Positions 1-6,585 are shown, counted from the first letter of the stretch. The stretch: 6,916 bases of DNA from Burkholderiales bacterium (GCA_020697025.1 JAJFBO010000051.1:1-6916); one strand, 5' to 3'. Numbers and translations are program-made. The notes: generated from the sequence alone by a model not told the origin.

Positions 1-1
1 G

Positions 2-43
2 TCTGGTGGTAAACTTCCTTCGGCTTTTTTTAATAATAAATAA
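2..43 (+). CDS. Possible C-terminal tail of an upstream gene (partial)
   Basis: The second frame from the left edge is open for 13 codons (SGGKLPSAFFNNK) and ends in TAA, 22 bases before the next start. The spacing and strand fit the last codons of a gene cotranscribed with the membrane protein that follows. The third frame is also open up to a TAA at 63-65, so the choice of frame rests only on the more ordinary residue composition. Far too short to assign a family; it may not be coding. Confidence 0.3.
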   Translation, partial: SGGKLPSAFFNNK

Positions 44-65
44 CAACTATATTATGGAGTTTTAA

Positions 66-1100
66 ATGATATGTGATTTGAAAATATCCCAGGACCAGCT
101 GCAAAAAGCCGTGCTTATGGGAATTATTAGCCATGAACAGTCAGTAGAGATATGGCGTTTATTAGAACAGGAAACTATAAGTACTCCAAAGTTTTGTTTT
201 GTTCATATGCTCTATTATTTTGGTGGTCTCCTGTCAATTGGAGCCGTAACTTTTTTTATTGGTCTGGTCTGGGAAACTTTTAAAGGTTATGGTTTATTCA
301 TGATTAGTTTTTGGTTATTCATTATTGGATTATACGCCACACATATACTTAATCGGAAAAAAATGATAATTCCTGCCGGGATTATGGCTGCTTTTAGCCT
401 GGTTTTAGTACCACTTATGATTTATAACCTACAATATGCATTGCATCTGGCTCCCGGCCAGTTTGCTGGCTATGAAAAAATTAATTCTCTGGTATCTGCA
501 CACTGGGTGCCAATAGAGTTTGCTACATTAATTGCTGGTATAATACTCTTTTATTTCTATCGATTTAATTTTATATTATTACCTGTTTCAGTTATACTTT
601 GGTATCTGAGCATGGACCTATATCCAATGATTTTCAAACTTAAGTTATTTACCTTTATTGATCAGTCCTGGTTTACCATGCTATTTGGCTTAATCCAGCT
701 ACTTATTTTAATTCGCTTGGATTATATAATGGAAGCAAAACATGCTGATAAAATTTTTTGGCTATATTTAGCTGCAACCATCACTTTTTGGGGCGGTCTT
801 AGCGCATTAGGTTGGAGTTATAATCATTTGGGACATTTTATTTATTTTTTAATCAATATTTTAATGCTTGTTGTTAGTATAATTTTACAACGCAGGATTT
901 TTGCGATTTTTGCAGTTATTGGAATATTTGGGTATTTAAGTTACCTAAGTCAAAATAGTCTGATTTTGCCATTAATTCTAATTTTAACTGGATTTCTTAT
1001 TATTTATTTGGCTACAAAATGGAGCAATATTGAAAATAAATTTATCCAGCTATATAATAGATATTTACCTCGCCGTTTTAGAGGTAAGTTGTCGCTATAA
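66..1100 (+). CDS. DUF2157-type polytopic membrane protein
   Basis: A 344-residue inner-membrane protein of unknown function. Residues 1-40 form a soluble head (KISQDQLQKAVLMGIISHEQ) that resembles the helical N-terminus typical of DUF2157 proteins. About ten hydrophobic segments follow, roughly at 46-69, 74-93, 100-122, 148-165, 167-190, 202-217, 230-250, 256-274, 278-295 and 298-316. The first helix begins with a YYFGGLLSIGA stretch like the family's tyrosine-glycine-rich opening. The protein ends in a short basic tail (NRYLPRRFRGKLSL), probably cytoplasmic. The ATG is preceded by GGAG at 56-59 with a six-base spacer, which supports this start. No catalytic motif is visible. The family assignment is from overall pattern; the multi-pass membrane nature is certain. 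It may be the last gene of an operon entering from the left. Confidence 0.75.
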   Translation: MICDLKISQDQLQKAVLMGIISHEQSVEIWRLLEQETISTPKFCFVHMLYYFGGLLSIGAVTFFIGLVWETFKGYGLFMISFWLFIIGLYATHILNRKKMIIPAGIMAAFSLVLVPLMIYNLQYALHLAPGQFAGYEKINSLVSAHWVPIEFATLIAGIILFYFYRFNFILLPVSVILWYLSMDLYPMIFKLKLFTFIDQSWFTMLFGLIQLLILIRLDYIMEAKHADKIFWLYLAATITFWGGLSALGWSYNHLGHFIYFLINILMLVVSIILQRRIFAIFAVIGIFGYLSYLSQNSLILPLILILTGFLIIYLATKWSNIENKFIQLYNRYLPRRFRGKLSL

Positions 1101-1120
1101 ATTACAGCCTGAAAAAATAA

Positions 1121-1432
1121 TATGGATCAAATGTATTAGGGCATTTTGCCCCATCAATGGCATTCGGTTAAGATTTTGCTAAAATATTTGGAGCAGATGC
1201 TCATAACCTATTAACAGCAGATAATAAAGATGATGCCTTCCCCCATACTGCTAGTACAGAAGTTTATAGTTTAAATAAAGGTAAATCGTTTAAAATTAAC
1301 TTCAAGAATTTAATCCAAGAGTTCCATTTAAACCACGAAATCGAGGGATCTCTATTGGAAAAATGTCAAATGCTTGACCCATTAATGAATAGTACGCCTA
1401 GACAGCATCATGGCGCTGCCATCGTTCATTGA
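1121..1432 (+). pseudogene. Decayed 3' gene remnant with in-frame stop
   Basis: One frame reads like real protein across this stretch: YGSNVLGHFAPSMAFG, then TAA at 1169-1171, then DFAKIFGADAHNLLTADN and on for 86 codons after the stop to TGA at 1430-1432. The composition is protein-like rather than AT noise. The internal TAA is one C-to-T change from CAA (Gln). A second in-frame TAA at 1118-1120 and the end of the membrane-protein gene at 1100 leave no room for a 5' end. No start with a ribosome site is present. I read it as a truncated, inactivated gene. I do not recognise the family. A live short gene is unlikely, since the only ATG before the stop (1157) gives four codons. Confidence 0.45.
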
Positions 1433-1438
1433 TAGCTG

Positions 1439-1477
1439 ATGCAGAGTTTATTTATCCGAAATATTAAGGCTCTGCAT
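1439..1477. repeat. 8-bp perfect inverted repeat after the remnant
   Basis: ATGCAGAG (1439-1446) and its exact complement CTCTGCAT (1470-1477) are separated by 23 bases. It lies seven bases after the TGA of the decayed gene. It may be that gene's old terminator stem, but the loop is long and no T-run follows. Confidence 0.4.
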
Positions 1478-1506
1478 ATTATTAAAAAGCATTATACTAA
1501 TACTAT

Positions 1507-1523
1507 TAGATATCAATTATCTA
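1507..1523. promoter_or_regulatory. Operator-like dyad upstream of the cupin gene
   Basis: TAGATA (1507-1512) and TATCTA (1518-1523) form a perfect 6-bp dyad around TCAAT, about 95 bases before the cupin start. The geometry suits a dimeric regulator, but in AT-rich DNA such dyads arise by chance, so this is only a candidate. Confidence 0.2.
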
Positions 1524-1547
1524 GTTTTGTAAAGATAAATAGAAAAT

Positions 1548-1579
1548 GGATACCTTTACAGGTTTATTATCCTTTTTCT
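1548..1579 (+). terminator. Weak terminator-like hairpin before the cupin gene
   Basis: GGATA-CCT (1548-1555) can pair with AGG (1560-1562) and TATCC (1568-1572), with a five-base bulge between the right-hand arms. A run of five T follows at 1573-1577, then CTT. It could close off transcripts entering from the left. The stem is interrupted and AT-rich, so confidence is low. Confidence 0.2.
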
Positions 1580-1589
1580 TAAGTCATTA

Positions 1590-1595
1590 TATAAT
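1590..1595 (+). promoter_or_regulatory. Candidate -10 box for the cupin gene
   Basis: A consensus TATAAT lies 23 bases before the cupin ATG. Seventeen bases upstream of it I find only TTATCC at 1567-1572, a poor -35 that overlaps the hairpin described at 1548-1579. The match is exact, but the surroundings are AT-rich. Confidence 0.3.
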
Positions 1596-1618
1596 TTTTA
1601 AATTTAGAAAGGTAAATC

Positions 1619-1954
1619 ATGACAACTTATAAAACCGAGCTTCAGGTGGATAAAGTGAAAGGTGTTTTAGTTTCTGCTCCAGGATTAAAAGTAATAAAAT
1701 TGAAAATACATGCAGGTAGTGAATTATCTGAACATCACTCAAATAGCACGGTAGTTATAGTATGTGTAGATGGTGATGGAATTTTTACAATTGGATTCAC
1801 ACAGCATGAGATTAAAACTGGCGAAGTAATTTATATGAAACCTTTTGAAAAACATAGTGTTAAAGCAATTACTGATTTAACTTTAATTATAAATCATATG
1901 GATCTAGTTGATTTATCACAAAACGTCAACAAAAATAACTTAGATGAAAATTAA
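1619..1954 (+). CDS. Small single-domain cupin protein
   Basis: A 111-residue cytosolic protein made of one cupin beta-barrel. The first cupin motif is degenerate: G33, then H39-H40 (GSELSEHHSNST), then a G-x-G turn at 52-54 (VDGDGIF). The second motif is clear: G68-E69, P75 and H79 (GEVIYMKPFEKHSVKA). H39, possibly H40, and H79 could form part of a metal site; the usual motif-1 glutamate is not evident. The last 15 residues are polar and probably disordered. The start has GAAAGG at 1607-1612 with a six-base spacer. Small lone cupins act as enzymes, sugar or metal binders or stress proteins, so no substrate can be given. The gene stands alone, with 267 bp between it and the P450 on the same strand. 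Confidence 0.8.
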   Translation: MTTYKTELQVDKVKGVLVSAPGLKVIKLKIHAGSELSEHHSNSTVVIVCVDGDGIFTIGFTQHEIKTGEVIYMKPFEKHSVKAITDLTLIINHMDLVDLSQNVNKNNLDEN

Positions 1955-2013
1955 AATAAAACATTTTACTACTATAAATCTTTCAAATTTCTATTAAAAG
2001 AATTTTCCATGAC

Positions 2014-2048
2014 ATTTATAGTTACTAAAGCATTTATTAACTATAAAT
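2014..2048. repeat. Perfect 11-bp inverted repeat between cupin and P450
   Basis: ATTTATAGTTA (2014-2024) and its exact complement TAACTATAAAT (2038-2048) flank a 13-base loop. No T-run follows on either strand, so it is not a standard terminator. It lies 60 bases after the cupin stop and about 170 before the P450 start. It could be a regulator site or an RNA hairpin that protects the cupin transcript's end. Confidence 0.5.
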
Positions 2049-2175
2049 ATACTGATTATGTATAAACTTGTACGGTTGATTATTTTCGCAAAAGGTATTT
2101 CGCCGAGCATTTATGTACAGATTAGACCTAAACTAGAAATTTACCTTATGTTTAGCCTTAACCATAACCATTTGT

Positions 2176-2199
2176 TCAACTTATACAAATTAAAGTTGA
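2176..2199. promoter_or_regulatory. Operator-like dyad just upstream of the P450 ribosome site
   Basis: TCAACTT (2176-2182) and AAGTTGA (2193-2199) form a perfect 7-bp dyad with a ten-base spacer. It ends 11 bases before the AGGAG at 2211-2215. Centre-to-centre spacing of 17 bases puts the arms on nearly opposite faces of the helix, so an RNA hairpin is as likely as a protein site. A TTGACA at 2196-2201 overlaps the right arm, but no -10 fits before the gene. Confidence 0.3.
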
Positions 2200-2221
2200 C
2201 ACATTAACACAGGAGAACAGA

Positions 2222-3379
2222 ATGATAGAAAAACAACATGATGATTGGAATCCACAGGACAAATCAGTTTTAGAAGATCAACGTCGGGCCTATGATGAGA
2301 TGCGGGAAAAATGCCCAGTAGCACATAGTGAATTTATGGGATGGTCCTTGTTTTCTCCTAAGGATATTACTAGGGTTCTAGATAATACGGAGACGTACAG
2401 TAATGAATCTAAATTCTTAGCCATTCCAAATGGGATGAACCCTCCAGTTCATGGAAAATACCAAAAAGCGCTTGTTCCCAACTTTGCTAAAGAACGATTA
2501 GCTAGACTTGAACCATGCGCCCGCAAAATTGCTGTTGATCTACTTACATCTATACAGTTGGATGAAGATATAGAGTATGTTAGTGCTTTTGCCACACCTT
2601 TTTCAATAAAAACTCTATGTAGTTTTCTTGGCTGGCCAGATCAGCAGTGGGAATGTCTTAGTTCTTGGGTGCATGGAAATCAACAAGTAGCTTTCAGTGG
2701 AAACCCCGCTGCCGGAATAGCATTGGCTCAACTTTTTTCAGAGCATGTGAAGACTAATTTGGATAAACATCGAGCTTTAACACGCGATGAAGCTGATGTT
2801 ACAGATAAATTGCTTAGAACTAAGATTGACGGAGTGCAACTAAACGACGACCAAATTGTGAGCATATTACGTAACTGGGCAGCCGGACATGGCACTGTTG
2901 CTGCTGGATTAAGCATCTTAGTCTTTAATCTCGCCCAAAACCTCAGCCTGCAAGATCAATTACGGAGAGAGCCGTCCCTTATTCCTAAGGCTATTGAGGA
3001 AATTTTGCGCGTGGACGGTCCACTTGTTGCCAATCGGCGTTTAACAACACGGGAAGTTGAAATCCATGGCCGAACAATTCCAAAAGGGGAAAGCATATCA
3101 CTAATGTGGATATCTGCTAATCGAGATCCACACGTGTTCAATGATCCAAACCACATTAAAATCGAACGAAACACACAAGATGGATTAGTTTGGGGGCGAG
3201 GCATTCACCTTTGTTTAGGCGCATCTTTGGCCAGGTTAGAGATGCAAGTAGCATTGGAGGAGTTGCTTTCGAGAACTAAACGTTTTGAACTGACTGGAGA
3301 TAAGCAGCAACGAGCAGTTTATCCTAGTAACGGCTTTGTTAAACTTTTTTTGCATCTGCATAGAAAATATGAACCTTAA
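2222..3379 (+). CDS. Cytochrome P450, soluble bacterial class
   Basis: A 385-residue heme monooxygenase, a normal length for a cytosolic bacterial P450 and without a membrane anchor. The landmarks appear in order. The helix-C region is NPPVHGKYQKAL at 73-84. The I-helix oxygen motif is A221-G222-H223-G224-T225. The K-helix E-x-x-R is E260-I-L-R263. NRDP lies at 300-303. The heme loop is WGRGIHLCLG at 324-333, with Cys331 as the expected axial ligand. Two positions depart from the usual pattern: Gly224 where most P450s have Asp or Glu, and Trp324 where Phe is usual. Such enzymes need a separate ferredoxin and reductase, and neither is in this window. Substrate and CYP family are unknown. AGGAG at 2211-2215, six bases before the ATG, supports the start. 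It looks richer in GC than its neighbours (28 of 60 bases in one sampled line, against 20 of 60 in the cupin), hinting at acquisition. Confidence 0.95.
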   Translation: MIEKQHDDWNPQDKSVLEDQRRAYDEMREKCPVAHSEFMGWSLFSPKDITRVLDNTETYSNESKFLAIPNGMNPPVHGKYQKALVPNFAKERLARLEPCARKIAVDLLTSIQLDEDIEYVSAFATPFSIKTLCSFLGWPDQQWECLSSWVHGNQQVAFSGNPAAGIALAQLFSEHVKTNLDKHRALTRDEADVTDKLLRTKIDGVQLNDDQIVSILRNWAAGHGTVAAGLSILVFNLAQNLSLQDQLRREPSLIPKAIEEILRVDGPLVANRRLTTREVEIHGRTIPKGESISLMWISANRDPHVFNDPNHIKIERNTQDGLVWGRGIHLCLGASLARLEMQVALEELLSRTKRFELTGDKQQRAVYPSNGFVKLFLHLHRKYEP

Positions 3380-3426
3380 TATTGCTATAAAATGAAGATG
3401 GCATAATTCAAAATTCTACACTCTGG

Positions 3427-3446
3427 GAGATAAAATATCCTTTTTT
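3427..3446 (+). terminator. Possible intrinsic terminator of the P450 gene
   Basis: GATA (3429-3432) pairs with TATC (3436-3439) around an AAA loop, with an outer G3427-C3440 pair past a one-base bulge. Six T follow at 3441-3446. It sits 47 bases after the P450 stop in the expected orientation. The stem is very short, so function is uncertain. Confidence 0.3.
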
Positions 3447-3454
3447 ATAGGTTA

Positions 3455-3474
3455 TGGAGCGTTAAACTGCTCCA
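3455..3474. repeat. 6-bp hairpin between convergent genes
   Basis: TGGAGC (3455-3460) and GCTCCA (3469-3474) pair around an eight-base loop. It lies immediately past the stop of the leftward exported-protein gene. This is the most GC-rich stem nearby and may help end transcription from either side, but neither strand has a clean T-run directly after it. Confidence 0.35.
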
Positions 3475-3480
3475 CAAGCA

Positions 3481-4095
3481 TTACCTCGTAAATGACTCGA
3501 CTTCACATATTGCATTAGGCACAAAGATGTAAGCTGCAGGAGACTTATACGCTTCAAAATCAAAAAGTCCAAAAACCTCCCAGGTATTATCTGCCGGGTT
3601 GTATTTGAATTGAAATTGAACTTCTTGACCTCTATCTTTGTAGGAAATCCACTTGGTCTTCTTGACCCATTCTTGCTGTTTTAGAGGCAGATTTTTAATC
3701 ATTTGAGGATCTGAATGCCCAATTAGTTCCGCTATATAATGTGGTTCTGACCCATCTGTAGTAGGTAAAAGTGATCCTCGTTCATTAGGTTTTTTCTTAG
3801 GTGTAAGATCTCCAAAGCTTGTTGAAAAATGATGCTTGCCATCATCCCCTATGTGCTGGATAAGCCATATTTTATCCCCAGCCGCACGTTCAGCTTGAAT
3901 ATTTGCCTCTCTCCACATATCTCTATTTTTTTTATTACTCCTGTCCAAGGGCATAACAAAATAATCAGCCCCTAAAGTGCAATCCATTCTATGATCCGTA
4001 TAATAATTAAATGGTCGTCGCTCCCCCTGAGCTTTAGCCGTGCCTATAAATAAAACCAAAGTAAATAAAGCACTTAATAATTTGCATGTTTTCAT
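3481..4095 (-). CDS. Exported protein of unknown family
   Basis: I do not recognise this 204-residue protein. It opens with a clear Sec signal peptide: basic MKTCK, a hydrophobic core at 6-18, and an A-K-A site that predicts cleavage after residue 22. This places it in the periplasm or outside the cell. The mature part of about 182 residues is hydrophilic and rich in aromatic residues. It has two cysteines (C39 and C197) near its ends that could form a disulfide, a central basic segment (LTPKKKPNERG, 97-107), and a Trp/Phe-rich C-terminal half (YNPADNTWEVFGLFDFEAY, 165-183) that looks beta-rich. There are no further membrane segments and no lipobox. The start is set by AAGGAA at 4102-4107, six bases before the ATG. 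It lies 266 bp downstream of the DUF72 gene and probably has its own promoter. Confidence 0.75.
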   Translation of the reverse strand: MKTCKLLSALFTLVLFIGTAKAQGERRPFNYYTDHRMDCTLGADYFVMPLDRSNKKNRDMWREANIQAERAAGDKIWLIQHIGDDGKHHFSTSFGDLTPKKKPNERGSLLPTTDGSEPHYIAELIGHSDPQMIKNLPLKQQEWVKKTKWISYKDRGQEVQFQFKYNPADNTWEVFGLFDFEAYKSPAAYIFVPNAICEVESFTR

Positions 4096-4117
4096 TTGCT
4101 ATTCCTTCAAAAAGGTT

Positions 4118-4123
4118 ATTATA
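4118..4123 (-). promoter_or_regulatory. Candidate -10 box for the exported-protein gene
   Basis: On the minus strand a consensus TATAAT lies 22 bases before the exported-protein ATG. No good -35 stands 16-18 bases further upstream. The 266-bp gap to the next gene argues for a separate promoter here. The rest of this gap (4124-4361) shows only AT-rich sequence with alternating TATATA runs. Confidence 0.3.
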
Positions 4124-4361
4124 TTGAGTATATATATGGAATCTTTAGTTTAATAATAATTTTTGAACTATATAAAGCTAAACTTAAACTCTCAATAAAT
4201 TTTATCATATTAACTAAATAAGCATAATACGGAATTTCAGTAATATCCCAAATTAAAGAATAAAATACACCTAGATTTTGGCAGTTATATTTTATTCTAG
4301 TATATATATTTAAGCCGCCATGGTTAAGCAAGAACTCTTTACTATAATTGTTGTGGTAAAT

Positions 4362-5072
4362 TTAAAGTTCCTGAAGCTCGATAGCATTTTCGGTGGCAAA
4401 ACCCAAAGTGGTGTTATTAAAAATGCACCAGACATTTTTCTTGGAATATTCAGACATTTGATTTCTCATGCTTTTAATGTAATCGGAAGAATAACTGCTT
4501 TTATAAATCTCGGGAGAACCATGAAGGCGATAGTACAGAATTTTACTTAACCCCTTGCATTTTTCTGGCGCAAGAAAGACTGGCTCCGGATCGGCAATAA
4601 CCTTACTAATTTGATAGACGGCTAGTAAGTCAATGGCTTGTTCACTTGTCCAGGAGATATGTCGTGGCTCTAAGGTTATTGGTTGTGGGCACAAGCTACA
4701 AAGCCGCCTGAAGAACTTTGCTGCTACATTCTGGTCAAATAATAAACTTGGAGGTAGCTGTACAAGTAGCACAGCCCATTTGTTTCCTAATTGAGAAATT
4801 CCATCTAATGTTTCATTTAAAAGACCGCTTGTATCACCAAGACGTGCCTCCTGAGTAAAATACCTTGAGAGCTTTACCGAAAAACGAAAATTTTGTGGTG
4901 TCAGGCGCGCCCATTTTTCATAAGTTTCTGGTTTGTGCAACTTGTAAAACGAAGAATTAATCTCTACGCAATTTAAAATCCTGGCATACCTCTCTAAATG
5001 AGTACCCTGCCCTGGAAATTTTTCACTTAACCTGGTGGGGATGCCCCATCCAGCAGTGCCAATATAAATCAA
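4362..5072 (-). CDS. DUF72 (YecE-like) protein
   Basis: A 236-residue cytosolic protein covering a full DUF72 domain, a TIM-barrel-like fold whose biochemical role is not settled. Family landmarks run in order: GTAGW at 5-9, E37-I-N-S-S-F-Y43 after YARILNCV, QLPPS at 105-109, E135-P-R-H-I-S-W141, an isolated D161, RLHG at 182-185, and FNN at 218-220 before a closing ATENAIEL helix. The conserved acidic, Arg and His residues suggest an intact active-site-like pocket. The start is TTG; an in-frame TAA five codons upstream rules out a longer protein, and AAAAGG sits eight bases before. The gene follows EF-P by 79 bp on the same strand and could share its transcript. Function is not known from the family. 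Confidence 0.92.
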   Translation of the reverse strand: MIYIGTAGWGIPTRLSEKFPGQGTHLERYARILNCVEINSSFYKLHKPETYEKWARLTPQNFRFSVKLSRYFTQEARLGDTSGLLNETLDGISQLGNKWAVLLVQLPPSLLFDQNVAAKFFRRLCSLCPQPITLEPRHISWTSEQAIDLLAVYQISKVIADPEPVFLAPEKCKGLSKILYYRLHGSPEIYKSSYSSDYIKSMRNQMSEYSKKNVWCIFNNTTLGFATENAIELQEL

Positions 5073-5080
5073 ATTTATTG

Positions 5081-5086
5081 CCTTTT
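5081..5086 (-). promoter_or_regulatory. Ribosome binding site that decides the TTG start of DUF72
   Basis: AAAAGG on the minus strand lies eight bases before TTG at 5070-5072. No ATG or GTG occurs in frame between this site and the start of the conserved GTAGW motif, so TTG is the only sensible start. Confidence 0.6.
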
Positions 5087-5151
5087 AAAAATATTAAATA
5101 TTATCTGGCTTTAATATGATGATTTTAAATTGCGTATTAATTTTTAGTTAA

Positions 5152-5727
5152 TTATTTTGCTTCTTTATAACGCTCTGAATACTCTCTGGTAGCAGTCTTT
5201 AGAACAATCTTTTCGCCAACATTGACAAAAGAAGGGACGATCACACGAATACCAATATCAAGTATTGCAGGTTTGTCCATCGCTGTAGCTGTAGCGCCTT
5301 TAATTTGAGGGTCAGTTTCGGTAACAGTACACACAATTGTTGCGGGGAATTCAACCGCAATAACACTGCCATCAACTAATTTAAGTCTTACATTAATACC
5401 ATCTGATAAAAATACAACATCATTTCCGATGGTCTCTGCACTAACTGTAATCTGGCTATAATCCTCCATATTCATAAATACGTAGTCTTCACCTTCTTTA
5501 AATAATAAAGAACATTCTAATTCTTCTGTTGATAAACGTTCTATCGAATCAGTTGATCTAAATCCAACCTGAGCTTTGGAATTTGTCTGAATATTTCTCA
5601 TTTCAGTTTGTATAACCGCTCCACCGCCAGTTCCTGATTTAACCGTTCGTGTACTTAATACCGCAAATTGACGGCCTTCATGCTGAATAATCCAACCTGC
5701 TCGAAGGTCGACTGCTTTTTCTTTCAT
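5152..5727 (-). CDS. efp: Elongation factor P lacking the modifiable lysine
   Basis: A 191-residue, full-length EF-P, the factor that binds between the ribosomal P and E sites and rescues stalling at proline runs. It has an N-terminal KOW-like domain (about 1-65) and two OB-like domains (about 66-130 and 131-188). The C-terminal EF-P signature is complete: K152-P-A, G159, V-P at 164-165 and G171 (KPAILDIGIRVIVPSFVNVG). The tip loop is unusual. Where EF-Ps carry PGKG or an Arg variant, this one reads V-K-S-G-T-G-G-G-A at 29-37. Thr33 stands at the lysine position, and the loop seems one residue longer than in common alphaproteobacterial EF-Ps. Lysinylation or rhamnosylation at the usual site is therefore impossible. 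It may be a divergent paralog, functionally like unmodified EfpL/YeiP, though its sequence is closer to classical EF-P. ATG preceded by AAAAGGAAA supports the start. Confidence 0.93.
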   Translation of the reverse strand: MKEKAVDLRAGWIIQHEGRQFAVLSTRTVKSGTGGGAVIQTEMRNIQTNSKAQVGFRSTDSIERLSTEELECSLLFKEGEDYVFMNMEDYSQITVSAETIGNDVVFLSDGINVRLKLVDGSVIAVEFPATIVCTVTETDPQIKGATATAMDKPAILDIGIRVIVPSFVNVGEKIVLKTATREYSERYKEAK

Positions 5728-5871
5728 ATTGATTTCCTTTTAATTATTGAGAATATTTTTTATTTTGGGCTATACAATCAAAGCAGATTGCTTCTAATCA
5801 ATTTAATTATTATATCATATATAGTATAATTATTATAATGGAATCTAAATTTTGTTTAAGATAACGAAAGC

Positions 5872-6585
5872 TCATCTAAGAGTCTTACTTAATGCATTAT
5901 TATGTTGCAAAATCCAGTGCTGAATTTCATTTGTCTCCTGTTCTGCAATTAAATACTGATTAAATGATGTATTAGCATCATGAAACCGATAGCGTAAAAT
6001 AACTTCCGGTAAATTAGTAGCTCTAATATTTTTTGCAAAAACAAGTCTGGCAAATAAATCATAATCTGCGCATACTTTATAGTCTGAGTTATATCTCAAA
6101 GTATTTAATGCTGACTTACGAAACATAACACTTGGATTAAGAAATGGAACAGTATCAAAAAAGCTATGCTTTAATTCGTCAATTGTAGATGAAATTAAAT
6201 AATTTAATCGTACACTACTTCCGTCTGGATAAAATGCATCAGCTTGCCCACCAATAAAACCAAATTCAGGATTCTTTTTTAAAAATTTAACTTGCTGTTC
6301 AAATCTTGTTGGAATACACACATCATCATGATCCATCATAGCGATAAATGTACCTTGTGCAAGGTTAATTCCAATGTTTGAAGCGGTTGCTATACCACTA
6401 TTTACTTTGCATGGTATCCAAATAATTCGATCATCATTATAGCTTGCAACTATTTGCTGTAATCCCCAATCATCTTGCGGACTATCATTTATAATTAAAA
6501 ACTCAAAATCTGGATAGGTCTGTTTAAGAACACTCTCAATAGCTTCCCGTAAGTAAGCTTCATGAGTTTGATAAACTGGCATCAC
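5872..6585 (-). CDS. Family 2 glycosyltransferase (GT-A fold), start uncertain
   Basis: A 237-residue form counted from the GTG at 6583-6585. It is probably a cytoplasmic enzyme that moves a sugar from a nucleotide-sugar donor onto a growing surface glycan. Motifs in order: MPVYQTHEAYLREAIESVL (2-20), the donor-loop INDSPQDD (32-39), NSGIATASNIGINLAQGTF (62-80), and the DxD-type metal site MDHDD (84-88; D85, D87, D88). NPSVMFRKS lies at 150-158, and the acceptor-side ADYDLFAR at 173-180 holds the likely catalytic Asp. No membrane helix is present. The first beta strand of GT2 enzymes usually reads SVVMPVY. Here ISV is encoded in frame just upstream of the GTG, up to a TAA at 6619-6621, with no ATG, GTG or TTG to include it. 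The real start may be ATT at 6616-6618, giving 248 residues. The next gene upstream is the acetyltransferase. Confidence 0.9.
   Translation of the reverse strand: MMPVYQTHEAYLREAIESVLKQTYPDFEFLIINDSPQDDWGLQQIVASYNDDRIIWIPCKVNSGIATASNIGINLAQGTFIAMMDHDDVCIPTRFEQQVKFLKKNPEFGFIGGQADAFYPDGSSVRLNYLISSTIDELKHSFFDTVPFLNPSVMFRKSALNTLRYNSDYKVCADYDLFARLVFAKNIRATNLPEVILRYRFHDANTSFNQYLIAEQETNEIQHWILQHNNALSKTLR

Noticed and set aside
1..31. CTTCCTTCGGCTTTTTTT considered as the end of an intrinsic terminator
   Set aside because: The matching left arm is not present in the visible sequence, and the frame through it is open.
1139..1151. GGGCA-TTT-TGCCC hairpin considered as terminator of the membrane-protein gene
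   Set aside because: The stem is perfect, but no T-run follows, and it lies within the remnant's protein-like frame.
2058..2207. 49-codon plus-strand frame (MYKLVRLIIFAKGISPSIYV...) before the P450
   Set aside because: No ribosome site before its ATG, it runs through the dyad at 2176-2199, and the composition is not convincingly protein-like. It could be a leader peptide, but nothing supports that.
2728..3204. Two minus-strand frames (62 and 82 codons) within the P450
   Set aside because: Both are antisense shadows of a gene with all P450 motifs intact.
4119..4331. 70-codon minus-strand frame between the exported protein and DUF72
   Set aside because: It begins at a TTG without a good ribosome site and is dominated by Ile, Tyr, Leu and Lys codons expected of AT-rich non-coding DNA.
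4320..4550. 76-codon plus-strand frame
   Set aside because: It largely lies antisense inside the well-supported DUF72 gene.
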